From: Tachypleus tridentatus
Lineage: Eukaryota; Arthropoda; Merostomata; Xiphosura; Limulidae
Direction: 5' to 3'
Assembly: GCF_004210375.1 (NCBI RefSeq)
Contig: NC_134834.1
Coordinates: 91,888,170 to 91,952,169, forward strand
DNA length: 64,000 nucleotides
A program made the translations under genes and the position numbers. Shown in pieces: positions 35,820 through 46,465 of this stretch (the stretch's first letter is position 1; the number at the start of each line of letters is the position of its first letter). The notes under the pieces were generated by a model. It searched no databases and was not told the origin of the DNA. It saw only the letters and a list, made by a program, of their open reading frames with translations.

Positions 35820-36465
35820 GTCAGCTTCACATGTTCAACATGCTTGAGTTTGAAACTGGGGGTTAAAATTGTATCTAAGTTTGTATAGCTTCACACTTGA
35901 TCTAGTTGGATTGGAGGTGAAAGCAAAAAGTGTTTATTAATTTGAACAGCTTCATATTTTTAGATATGCTTGATCCAGATAAGTCAGAACTGGAATAATT
36001 GTTTGTTAGTTTGTACAGATTCAAATTGTGGACATGCTTGATCTAATTGGTTTAAAACTGGAAGTAAAACATAATTTGTAGTTTGTACAGATTCAAATTG
36101 TGGGCATGCTTAATTTAACTAGTTTTAAACTAGAGGTAAAAAAATTGCTTGTTAGTTTGTACAGCTTCAAATTGTGGACATGTTTGATCAAACTGGTTTA
36201 AAACTGGAAGTAAAATTTTGTTTCTTAATGTGTACACCTTCACATGTTGATATACTTGAGTTAGTTGGGTTGAGACTGTAAGTAAAGATTGTTTGTTACT
36301 TAGTTTAGTTTCACATTTTGGATATGCTTGAGTTAGTTGAGTTGAGACTGTAAGTAAAGATTGTTTGTTATTTAGTAGAGTTTCACATTTTAGACATGTT
36401 GCGTTGAGACTGAAAGTAAAAACTTTTTTTCAGTTTGTACAGCTTCATATTTTTGACATATTTTC
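35820..36465. repeat. Degenerate minisatellite, about 8 copies of about 74 bp
   Basis: Units carry (T)TTGTACAG.TTCA.ATTGTGGACATGCTTGA, then a GTTTAAAACTGGAAGTAAA half. The TTGTACAG landmark is at 36011, 36083 and 36157, i.e. 72-74 bp apart. Later units drift (gttgagactgtaagtaaaga). No open frame is conserved between units. Confidence 0.85.
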
Positions 36466-36885
36466 TAGTCGAGCAATTTTTCTATCATTATGTCGACTCA
36501 CTTTCTGTATTAGATGCATGTTTTGATTTATAATAACACAACAAAAGAAGGTTGTAGACGAACCAGCTTTTAATATGTTTCAAATTAAATAAAACCCTTT
36601 GAGGACTACTTTTTCTGATTTCCTAAGAGGTATAACATGTCTAACGGAAAGTGTCTTTGATGCTAGACATATCAAGTTTTCAGGTATTAACACAAGAAGA
36701 ACATTGAAATGAATTAACCTGTCGAATGGTTGTAATAAAAATAAACACAGAACGAGCGTGTATGTAGCTTTGTATATGCCCAATGTGTTACTACTTTGCG
36801 AAAGAAACTCTCCTGAAAGACGAATCTGTTTTGTGTTGTTGTAACATAAACAGCACTAGTTATCACCTAGGGCTTTGGAAATGAA
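36466..36885. other. AT-rich sequence between two minisatellites
   Basis: Nothing recognised. Confidence 0.5.
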
Positions 36886-37400
36886 ATATATCGAGGTGTG
36901 TATAGATTACTCCAAATATCATAATATCAAGTGTGCGCGATTCCTTTCACCCTTGTTATTCTTTTTTCAACTTTCAATTCTGTTTTTACTTTGTTATTAA
37001 GCTGTGTATAAATTACTTCACGTGCCATAATATTAAGCGTGCGCGATTCCTTTCACCCTTGTTATTCTTTTTTCAACTTTCAATTCTGTTTTTACTTTGT
37101 TATTAAGCTGTGTATAAATTACTTCACGTGCCATAATATTAAGCGTGCGCGATTCCTTTCACCCTTGTTATTTTTTTCTCAATTCTGTTTTTACTTTGTT
37201 ATTAAGCTGTGTATAAATTACTTCACGTGCCATAATATTAAGCGTGCGCGATTCCTTTCACCCTTGTTATTTTTTTCTCAATTCTGTTTTTACTTTGTTA
37301 TTAAGCTGTGTATAAATTACTTCACATGCCATAATATTAAGCGTGCGCGATTCCTTTCACCCTTGTTATTCTTTTTTCAATTCTGTTTTTACTTTATTAT
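36886..37400. repeat. Tandem repeat, 5 units of 106, 106, 99 and 99 bp spacing
   Basis: The landmark GTGCGCGATTCCTTTCACCC recurs at about 36933, 37039, 37145, 37244 and 37343. The last units have lost 7 bp (the caactttc segment), changing 106 to 99 bp. Because 99 is a multiple of three, a 126-codon plus-strand frame opens across them (37039-37419). The 106-bp units would break that frame, so I take it as fortuitous. Units are nearly identical, suggesting recent expansion. Confidence 0.95.
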
Positions 37401-38634
37401 GACAACGAAATTCCAGTAGCCGCAGATCGAAACTTCCAGACAGATTCCCAAGTAAAGAATTTTGTTTGCGTTTTTATTGGGTTACGTAAGACATTCTGAT
37501 TAGAGGGATTGTGAGTCACAAACCCAGGTTAAGAAGGATAACAAACCTTCGTAAAGGTTATGTTGTCATGAGCAACAGACATAAAAACAAAAACAATTGT
37601 AGTTAACGTGTTCAGTGTTAAAAAAATAAATTTAAGCAACCGCTAGAAACCTTTCACAGTCGAGAACGAGTGGATAAAACAAAATACCTCAAGTAACTTC
37701 TCACTCAAGTTCGTATGTTACTGTCACTGTAATTATGTGAACCACCATTAACATGGTTTTACCTAACATTAAAACCATGTTGGCGTTAAAATACTTGTAA
37801 ACATCTAATGTTTCGCTGTAGTATATTGTTATATTAGCGCACTGTTTCTTAGCAGACTAAACCTGCAATATGTCAAGAACTCAGTAGTGGTGTTAAAAAG
37901 AACAGAATTACAAATAAATATGCCTCAACAACTATATTTTAAGGCTAAAACTAGTGTTTGTGGGTTTCTTAATTAATTAATTAAGGTATGTCATTTTAAT
38001 TGCTGTTTTCATTAATAATATGCATTATATGAATTAGTTCATCGAAAATAATTACCTCTTACGATCAGTTATCAAATACATATAAAACTATAGACTATTA
38101 TGCCTGTAATGTTGTTGTCGTAGAGATTCACTCAAATTTTCTTTTCCCTTGACATCAACATAAAAACTCTAAGTTCTCTTGAGAAAGTGTACTACTAAGT
38201 TGTGTTCTGATATATTTCAGTATCGAGGAAGTTCTTTCGCAAGTCACCACATTTACTATGATGTGTTTATTATATAATCACACTTGCACATACTTCACAT
38301 TACTTCCTTCATACTTTCCTACTTCTGTTACTATGACATTTGATGAAAAAGGAAATAGAACCATCTAGTTTCTTGCGCTACTTATATTTAGCGAGATAAA
38401 AGAAAAATCGGGTCTTTTTAACAGTAAAGACAAAACTTACAAGCGGGTAGAAGAAGGAATACATTCAAAACTGTATATTTATACATCAAATACACTAAAT
38501 GTTCTTTCAATAAAATTCAAACCAAACATATGCATATTAATCACATTATATGACACATGGTATTAACATTTACATATACTGAATAAAATGTACTCGAGAT
38601 ATTACCTTTATGACTTATTAAGGAAGAACAGACT
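37401..38634. other. AT-rich sequence, nothing recognised
   Basis: No supported feature in about 1.2 kb. Confidence 0.5.
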
Positions 38635-39290
38635 AGATTGTCAGATCACTGTTGCAATAATAATGTCATTATTGAATTAAAAAAGTGTAATTGTTAGATC
38701 TCCATGCAATAATGTACGTCATTACTGCATTCGAAAGTGTAATTGTCAGATCACTGATGCAATAATATATGTTTGTTTTTGTTTTTGAATTTCGCGCAAA
38801 GCTACTCGAGGGCTATCTGCGCTAACCGTCCCTAATTTAGCAGTGTAAGACTACAGGGAAGGCCGCTTGTCATCGCCACCCACCGCCAACTCTTGGGCTA
38901 CTCTTTTATCAACGAATAGTTGGATTGACCGTCATATTATAACGCCCCCCACGTCTGAGAGGGTGAGCATGTTTTGTGCGACCGGGATTCATACCCGCGA
39001 CCCTCGGATTACGAGTCGAACGCCTCAACACACTTGGCTATGCCGGGCCCAATAATATATGTCATTAGTGAATTAGAAAAGTGTAATTGTTAGATCTCTG
39101 ATGCAATAATATATGTCATTGCTGAATTTAAAAAGTGTAATTGTTAGATCTCTGATGCAATAATAGAGGTCATTACTGAATTAAAAGAGTGAAATTGTTA
39201 GTTCTATTATGCAATAATGTATGTCTCTACTGAATTAAAAAACGGTGTTGTTAGATCACTCATGCAATAAAATATGTCATTAATGATTTT
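38635..39290. repeat. 54-bp minisatellite, about 7 copies, split by a SINE
   Basis: Units read GTGTAATTGTTAGATCTCTG, ATGCAATAATATATGTCATT, then gctgaattaaaaa. Landmark starts at 38685 and 38737, and after the SINE at 39081, 39135, 39189 and 39243, with spacing of 52-54 bp. The array is unrelated to the other minisatellites here. Confidence 0.9.
38760..39062 (-). mobile_element. SINE-1 copy inside a minisatellite, with target duplication
   Basis: Element 38773-39049 in reverse, full length. CAATAATATATGT at 38760-38772 and 39050-39062 is a perfect 13-bp match and is itself minisatellite sequence. Confidence 0.96.
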
Positions 39291-39439
39291 TTGTTTAAAT
39301 GCGATCAAGTTTAAAAGCGGTTATCTGAAACCAGTCAACAATAAATAAGGAAGTTATGAAATTATTTCGTCTATGGCTCTTTCACACTACGTAGACTTGA
39401 AATGCGCTGGCAGACACAAAAGAACGTCGTCATTATTCG

Positions 39440-39705
39440 ACTTTGGATAGCCAGATGGTTAGGGCGCTCGAATCGCGTTCTTTGGGTCGAGTGTTCCAAT
39501 CTCGTCACTGATAGCTCTCAATCTTTCATCCATGAAGGCTTATAATGTAACTGTCAGTCCCACTTTTCCTTGGTGAGATCATTCAAGACTCGACGATGAG
39601 TGGTATTAACCATCTGTCTTCTGTCTAATCTGTCACTTTAAAATTATGGACAATTAGCGCAGATCGCCTTCGAGAAGGTTTTATTTTTAACAAACAAACA
39701 AACAG
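39440..39705 (+). mobile_element. Diverged SINE-1-like copy
   Basis: gatagccagatggttagggcg, tctttcatccatgaagg, cagtcccacttttccttggt, attagcgcagatcgccttcg and an (AAAC)n tail. Related to the 18.5-kb copy. Confidence 0.8.
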
Positions 39706-40395
39706 TCATTGTTCATTTTATTAACAGGTGTTTCACAGTTGCCATGCGGCATGTCTGTGAATTAATACCTCTTGAAAGCGAGTTTCTATTAGCTTTCTGC
39801 ATAATAAACAAGAATAACCTAACGAACTGTTGATAGCCAATGAAAACAGGAACATGTAATTTTTTTTAATAAACAATACAGTAATGGTTTACTTCTAGCA
39901 AATTTTCAAACAAACACATTGTGACTATCCGTTCTACTTTGAAAGAAAATGTGAAAAACAAAAAGCTGTTTATGAAACGTATGTATACATCCTCAACTCA
40001 TTTTGAAAATTTATAACGCTAAAATTCGAGTTTCGATACATGCGATAGTCAAATAACAGAAAACCCACTAGGTAGGTTTGCTCATGACAAAAAAAATCGA
40101 GATTGGATGTGTTGCCTTCCTGAATCAGAAAAAGTGAATATACTGTATTATTTTCATTCAGTGGTCGAAACTCAAATCGAGACTGTTCTCGCAAAATCTG
40201 AACTTATGGTAAGTCTAAAAATCAATAAATTTAGCCAGCAAGAATATTATTAGCAAATATTCTGTTTCAAAAATCTACAACCATTTCACAATTACTTTGG
40301 TCCATCATGGGGCCTTGTCTTGACACGACTCACCGGTGAGCCTATCTCCACTTGATTAACCTCTTTTAATATTTCTTTCTCTCATGAAACATTCA
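39706..40395. other. AT-rich sequence, nothing recognised
   Basis: No supported feature. Confidence 0.5.
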
Positions 40396-40490
40396 TATGT
40401 TTTTACGGCACTCGTGATGACGAGAAACCCACCAGAAGTAAAATTGTTAATACCCATATCAACCGTCCTGAAATATATTTTTACGGCACT
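40396..40490 (+). mobile_element. Short Penelope-like 3' fragment between 17-bp direct repeats
   Basis: The insert (about 40413-40473) starts tcgtgatgacgagaaac, as in the 28.1-kb element. It is flanked by TATGTTTTTACGGCACT (40396-40412) and TATATTTTTACGGCACT (40474-40490). The repeats look like a target duplication with one change. Confidence 0.65.
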
Positions 40491-40856
40491 ATTCTCCGAC
40501 ATCAAATAACACGGTATTTGCGTTTTAAGTAAACAATTTTTAATGTCAAATTATAGTTATAGAAATTGTATTTATATGAAATATTTGCACATCTCAGAAA
40601 AATCCGATTTTTTTTTAAGCTTTCGCTGTTCTTAGGTTTTGATTATTAAAAAATAGACCATACTACCAGGGTAATGAGTGGCTACACTGTGTGTCGGGAA
40701 CTGTTTTATTCGATGGACAGCATCATTCTACTCATCATTAAGTTTAAAAAAAAACATATTTTAACTGCCTATATTGCCGTCCAAATACAAGTTGTTCCAG
40801 TGTGCTTATAAATAAGAAAAAATAATAGGACTGTCAAGTGAGGGAAAACAAAAACA

Positions 40857-41145
40857 GGCCTGGCATGGCCTAGCGCGTTAAGGCGTGCGCTTCGCAATCC
40901 GAGGGTCACGGGTTCGCGCCCGAGTCGCGCCAAACATGCTCGCCCCCCCTCCCAACCGAGGGGGCGTTATATAGTGACGGTCAATCCCTCTATTCGTTGG
41001 TAAAAGAGTAGCCCAAGAGTTGGCGGTGGGTGGTGATGACTAGCTGCTTTCCCTCTAGTCTTACACTGCTAAATTAGGGACAGCTAGCACAGATAGCCCT
41101 CGAGTAGCTTTATGCGAAATTCCAAAACAAACAAACAAAACAAAA
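40857..41145 (+). mobile_element. SINE-1 copy
   Basis: Full-length forward copy. Head ggcctggcatggcctagcgc, gttaaggcgtgcgcttcgca, box B GGTTCGCGCCC, body and (AAAC)n tail intact. Target duplication is ambiguous because the flanks are A-rich (aaaacaaaa on both sides). Confidence 0.95.
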
Positions 41146-41798
41146 TCGAAACACTTCAGCCAAACGCCTAAGAGAAGAATTATGTTTCGAAGAAACGTTA
41201 TCTTATTTGTAGTCTTAAATTTTGTTTGTTTTGTTTTTTTACATATTACTATACCGGAGCTACATTTATTAACCACTAGCTTTAGTATATATCCAAAGAA
41301 CGGTAAGTAACTAATGGTAGGAAACTGGGCTTCTATATTTTTCTGAACATAATGTAAAATTAAAAAGTAATAAAAATACATAGAGGAACAATCTACTGAA
41401 AAGACAAAATTCTGTTTTTAAGAATTGTATCCATTTGAAATTATACGGGTATCAAAACCTCGTATCATTTTACATCACGGTGTCAACTTTGATGGGGATT
41501 AATCAAGAAATGTGGAAACGTATAAGGAACACATACGAAATGATAGACGTACTTTCACCCAAACACAAACTTTAGTTTATATAGGTTATATGATATTACT
41601 ATTTTATTACTTTGTAAACATGTTAAACCGATAGCTAAAACTTTAACAGCAGTAAAGCTATTTCCATACATAAAACCTTCCTTAACCGATGGACACTTGA
41701 GATGGTTTGTATTTGCTGGTAATGTTTGGAGTTTATTCATTCAAGTGGAAATAGAGGTTGGAGTTTGAAAATACAGAAAAATACAAAACCGTCTATCT
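41146..41798. other. AT-rich sequence, nothing recognised
   Basis: No supported feature. Confidence 0.5.
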
Positions 41799-42075
41799 GG
41801 TCTGGCATTGCCAGGTGGTTAAGGTGCTCGACTTGTAATCCGAGGTTCGCGGGGTCGAATTCGCGTCGCACCAAACATGCTTGCCCTTTCAGTCGTGGGG
41901 GCTTTATAAAGTGACGGTCAATCCTACTATTCATTGGTAAAAGAGTAGCCCAAAAGTTGGCGGTAGGTGGTGTTGATTGACTAGCTGCCTTCTCTCTAGT
42001 CTTACACTGTTCAGTTAGGGACAGCTAGTGCAGATAGCCTTCGTGTAGCTTTGCGCGAATTTCAGAAACGAACAT
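41799..42075 (+). mobile_element. SINE-1 copy
   Basis: Forward copy, full length: ggtctggcattgccaggtgg, box B GGGTCGAATTC, body and 3' core (gtgcagatagccttcgtgta) present. No clear target duplication. Confidence 0.93.
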
Positions 42076-42473
42076 AATTCAGCTGTGCAGATTTTGAAAA
42101 TAATATTCTTTTTTACAAATTGGAAAGAAAAAACTTACTTCGATGAAATTTACTACAAATATAGCAGAAATGTTTGGGTTATTTACATAACCTCTCGTTA
42201 CCATAACGACGAACAAATACTACTGAAAAGAAACAAATAATATCAATGCACATGGAAAAATAAATACCATCCAGAAATGGCACGTCATGCGGCTTGTTAA
42301 CTGTTTACATACTAGCGGTGTGTTTTCCGTGGGTTCTAGAATAGTCGATAGGACTTTCACGTCGCGGTTGGTCTAGAGAAATCTATAATCAGTGGTTGTC
42401 ACCCTTTTAAGCATAAAAAATATGACCCTATTTCATTGAAAACAATTAATTTAGGTAAAAGTACATTGACGTC
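42076..42473. other. AT-rich sequence, nothing recognised
   Basis: No supported feature. Confidence 0.5.
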
Positions 42474-42602
42474 ACCCTCACATGTGGCACAGTGGTATGT
42501 CTGCGGACTTATACTGCTAGAAACCGAGTTTCAATACCTTGGTGGTGAGAGCACATATAGCTCTTTGTGTAGTTTTTTTGCATAATACCAAAGCAAACAA
42601 AC
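42474..42602 (+). mobile_element. SINE-3 copy
   Basis: ccctcacatgtggcacagtgg, tatgtctgcggacttatact, gaaaccgagtttcaatacct, gcacatatagctctttgtgt, A-rich tail. Confidence 0.82.
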
Positions 42603-42853
42603 GTTTGAAGTTTCGTGAAAACCTTTACGTAAAAGAGAAAGACTAAAATTATCTTGGGATTCAGTGTCCATAAATTAGTATAGAACATGTAAACATTTCA
42701 ATATAATAAAACCATCACAGGCCTGTGTTATTAAACAAAGAATTGCTTGTTTATTTCCTTATTTGTTCTAGCATCATAATTTGAAGTTCTTACACTTACT
42801 GCTAACCCAATGGGGAGCATAAAAAATAATAAGGTTATGGTTATGAATAAGGT

Positions 42854-43103
42854 TATATTTCGCACAAAGCTACACGAGGGCTATCTACGCTAGCTGTCCC
42901 TAATTTAGCAGTGTAACACTAAAGGGAAGGCAGCTAGTCATCGCCACCCACCGCCAACTCTTTCACCAACGAATAATGGGACTGACTGTCAAATTATAAC
43001 GCCCCCACGGCTAAAAATTGGGGAGCATGTTTGATAAGACAGGATTCGAACCCGCAACCTACAGATTACGAGTCGAACGTCTTAACCACCTACACATGCC
43101 AGG
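42854..43103 (-). mobile_element. SINE-1 copy
   Basis: Reverse copy beginning directly at atttcgcacaaagctac, so the (TTTG)n tail is absent. It lacks the tgggctactct block in the centre. Confidence 0.9.
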
Positions 43104-43768
43104 GATATATAATCCGTTGTGTTGCTCTGCCCTTATCAACAAACAAAGAAAAAAATCAAAACAAGCTAAACATTATGTATCAGAAACACTAAAGTTCTGT
43201 TGAAATTAACTATAATTTAAATGAAATAATTGTTTTTAGTTATCTGCATATCGCTTTAAAAACATGTTTAATTCCAAAATTCGCAACTTTTTTTACATTT
43301 ACTTTTTGTTTTAGATAACAATTCGTAAGTGATAACATAGCAACAAAACTTATGTCTTGAAGGTTATCATTATCGCTGTGACAGTAGGGGAGGGGGGGTG
43401 CGTTAAACTAAGTAATTATGTTTTAATTCCACAAAAATGAATTGAACAATTTATGAGAAACTTTCGTAATATTTACCATGTTACAAGTAACATATTCAAA
43501 GATGTTAATTGAACTTTGACGATAAGTTTAGATGACTCTTCCCAACCTTTGGTCTACTTCTCATTATTCTGTCGCTGAAATTAGACATTCTATTTAACAG
43601 TTTGCTATATTAGATTTTTTTAAAAAGATTTAACTTCATTTCCAGGTTATTCTAACCTGAAAGGCCATACTATCTAGTGACAAAGAATAACTGATTTCTT
43701 GAATGTGTTTTATCAAAATTTTCAGAGATTAATCAACAACGAAACGTTCAAGGTTTTGTTAGTATCTC
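43104..43768. other. AT-rich sequence, nothing recognised
   Basis: A G-rich tract (ggggagggggggg) lies near 43388. No gene seen. Confidence 0.5.
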
Positions 43769-44085
43769 TTAATGGTTTAATGAGATAAAAAAAACATTCC
43801 TAACCAAACAGGTCCCCCGCTAGTACAGCGGTATGTCTCCGGATTTACACGCTAAAATCAGGGATTCGATTTCCCGCGGTGGGCTGAGAAATTGTCCTCC
43901 AGGTTGGGGGGTTGTGTAGTAGGCTAACAACCTGCTCACTTAAAAAATCAGCCTGTTAAAGTAACCTTAGCAATTGCGGCCCTATGTTCCTTGAGGTAGT
44001 GGGTGGCATTTGATTTGATTTTGCACAAAATAGATCAGTTATTAATGGCTTTATGAGATAAAAAAACACCTAACAAAAAAGATCA
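43769..44085 (+). mobile_element. Composite element: SINE-2 head with a different body, between about 44-bp direct repeats
   Basis: 43813-43888 is a good SINE-2 head (cccccgctagtacagcggta .. gattcgatttcccgcggtgg). Instead of the usual cagatagccc core it continues gaaattgtcctccaggttgg and then a roughly 140-bp body ending gaggtagtgggtggcatttg. Flanking blocks, ttaatggtttaatgagataa.. (43769-43812) and ttaatggctttatgagataa.. (44042-44085), are about 80% alike. They are too long for a normal target duplication, so either the insertion sits in an older tandem duplication or the repeats belong to the element. Confidence 0.65.
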
Positions 44086-45229
44086 GTTATGTCGATTTGA
44101 GGGCTACACTTGCATAACATTGAATCTGTACTGTAATTTGTGTCACTAAGGGAAGTAGCTCGAAGTTTCTGGCAAGTGTATCGTTGCTCTTCAACACTTC
44201 AGTAACTAATACGCTAACTGGGATGGTGTCAGGCATGTCATACGTTCGTTTAAAAGTTAAACTATTCTGTATTTTCTTCTCTATATTCTATATGTTTATC
44301 CTGATATGAAATTTGTTCATTGTGTAAATAAGTAGTTTATAAATCTGGTTTAATTGTGCCTTTTCTACAAAGAAGACGGCGTTACGGCGTATCATTAGCT
44401 GTCTCTAACTCTTAACGACAGATACTGCGTATTAACTCATTTTAACGGATGAGTTTATGCTGTATTTGAAACAACTACATGAAACTAAATTCGCTTTCTT
44501 TGAGCCGTTAAAATAAAATATAATAATAATTTTGCTAAAAAGAAATTTCACCATGGAATGTTTTCATGCAATTTTCAAAGCAATAGATCATAATGGACGG
44601 TCGATATCTGGGGTCGGTTTTTATTCTTATGTGTACAATACTCCGAACGCACGAGGAACAAAACTTTAAAAATTATGTACCAGTGACAAGAGATAAAGAT
44701 GTATAAGGTGGAATCTCACCCACTTTTGGGTTTGCTGTATTTTAATATATCGTGTTCATTTTATCCCATAAATTCTGAGAACTACAAAAAATAACCAAAA
44801 GTTGCTTTTAGTCTTGTACATAAATCACTAATAAAAATATTACATTTTACATATCACGTAGGCTAAGAGTACTGTCATTGTTTTATTCATAAGAGATGTG
44901 ACGGATGATTATCGCAGAACCCTGAACCTCATGAGTTATGCACACCACCATGTGTATGCGACACAGACAGTATTGGACTACTTATATATGGGTCACTCGA
45001 TCATGCTAACATACTCAAAATGTAGCAGCAGTTCTGGACCTTTGCTTCTACGTCATACAGTCTGTCCTAGGTTATTAAACTGCATATTTTAGCTAGTATG
45101 AAACACTCCTTTAAAAAACAAATAAGTACAGAAAAAAATTCCGAAAAAGGAAGCAAATGTGGGGAAAGCTAACATCAATCGTTCAAAAACAATACAAACA
45201 ACATACTAGGAATGGAATTTGCATCATTT
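44086..45229. other. AT-rich sequence with one GC-richer open frame
   Basis: A 64-codon plus-strand frame at 44898-45092 (begins MTDDYRRTLNLM) is less AT-rich than its surroundings but matches nothing I recognise. Not supported as a gene. Confidence 0.35.
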
Positions 45230-45499
45230 TGATTTGATTTGAATTTCGCACAAAGGTACACGAGGGCTATATGCGCTAACCGTCCCAAATTTATCACTAA
45301 GACTAGAGGAGAGGCAGCTAGTCATCACCACCCACCGCCAACTCTTGGGCTACTCTTTTACTAACGAATAGTCGAATTGACAGTCACATTATAATGTCCC
45401 CACGGCTGATAGGGCGAGCGTGTTTAGTGTCACGGGGATTCGAACCCGCGACCCTCATATTACGAGTCGTACGCCCTAACCACCTGGCCATTCCGGACC
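45230..45499 (-). mobile_element. SINE-1 copy
   Basis: Reverse copy with tail variant (tttgatttgatttgaattt). Box B gggattcgaaccc is intact and head ccggaccg lies at the right. Confidence 0.92.
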
Positions 45500-45792
45500 G
45501 AATAAATTTATAAGGTGCCACGAGAAAATTGGATCGAAACATATATGGTTTAGCTTTCTCATTTTTCTAACAAATTTCAATATCACAAAGAATTGGTACT
45601 AGTATCTTAGTTACGATGACAAGAAGTGGGACTTAAAGAATTTTAGTCTCTTTCATAAGGCCCTTTCCAAGCAGATAGACGAGTATTTTCGAAATTCATT
45701 TCGCTATGGGTTTTCACGTTTTGTTTAGAAAAAAAAATTACTAAGAAATAGTTCTAACCTATAAAATATCATTGGCATTGCTTTCTTAGAAT

Positions 45793-45975
45793 GTCACAGA
45801 TAATGAAACTCTTAAACCCTGAGTTAGTTCATCAAACTGTCACAGATAATGAAATTCGTAAGCTTTGAGCTCGTTACATCAAGCTGTTACAAATACTAAA
45901 ACTCGCAAGTCTTGAGTTCATTCCGTCAAACTGTTACAAGTACTAAAATTCTTAAGCTTTGACTTTCTTCAATTG
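45793..45975. repeat. Minisatellite, 4 copies of about 46 bp
   Basis: The landmark CTGTTACAGATAATGAAA in variants recurs at about 45793, 45839, 45885 and 45932, followed by ctcttaagcttgagttcatt-like sequence. Units are about 80% alike. Confidence 0.8.
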
Positions 45976-46124
45976 TTACACAATAATATTTAAAATGCGT
46001 TTCAGTAAGCGTTCATTAGTCCCAAATCCTAAATAATTTATCATATAGTCCAAGAAGTATCGACGTTTAAAAGTCATTCGATAGATACAAAAACGTTATC
46101 TTGTACTATACATTCCACGACTCC

Positions 46125-46232
46125 CACTCGAAGGCTCAGCGATAGGTTTGAGGCCCTGTCGTTAAAATTAGAGTTTCGATCCTTGCGGTGGATCCACCAC
46201 CCATTGTACAACTTTGCTCTTCAAACAAAAAT
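46125..46232 (+). mobile_element. SINE-3-like copy
   Basis: gactcccactcgaaggctcag, gttaaaattagagtttcgat, ccttgcggtggatccaccac, tgtacaactttgctcttcaa. It retains the family order but is diverged. Confidence 0.6.
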
Positions 46233-46353
46233 ACATTCTATGCAATCATATATTGCAAACAAACTAATGCGAACAGATTCAGGGCTGCGAAACATTATGT
46301 TTTAAAATCTATATATGAATAGTATTTACGAGACTAAAGAAAAAAGGACTTAC

Positions 46354-46465
46354 ATTACCAGATAGAGATCTCGTGATAAGAGCAGGGGTGTTGAATAGCA
46401 CATATTTCCTTCTGACAAAAGGTCCGAGAACTGAATCTTAGCTCCAGCCATTTCAGGAATTTCAG
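46354..46465 (-). CDS. Candidate internal coding exon, unidentified protein
   Basis: On the minus strand a 112-nt block is bounded by a good acceptor (tactgctactttcag, AG at 46466-46467) and by the consensus donor GTAAGT (46348-46353). One frame is open throughout and gives 36 complete residues with a protein-like mix: EIPEMAGAKIQFSDL near the start, a single Cys in SEGNMCYST, and LLLSRDLYLV at the end. The exon is phase 1 at its start and phase 2 at its end in that reading. The segment is clearly GC-richer than its flanks and contains no SINE. I do not recognise the product. It would be one exon of a gene on the minus strand whose other exons are outside or unseen. A second frame is also open, so this is a prediction only. 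Confidence 0.45.

Noticed and set aside
37039-37419. 126-codon frame with repeats
   Set aside because: Depends on the 99-bp tandem unit; the 106-bp units of the same array would break it.
41061-41381. 106-codon minus-strand frame
   Set aside because: Its end lies in a SINE-1 3' tail and the rest is AT-rich without motifs.
44898-45092. 64-codon frame in a GC-richer patch
   Set aside because: No recognised motif or convincing splice sites; kept only as a note.
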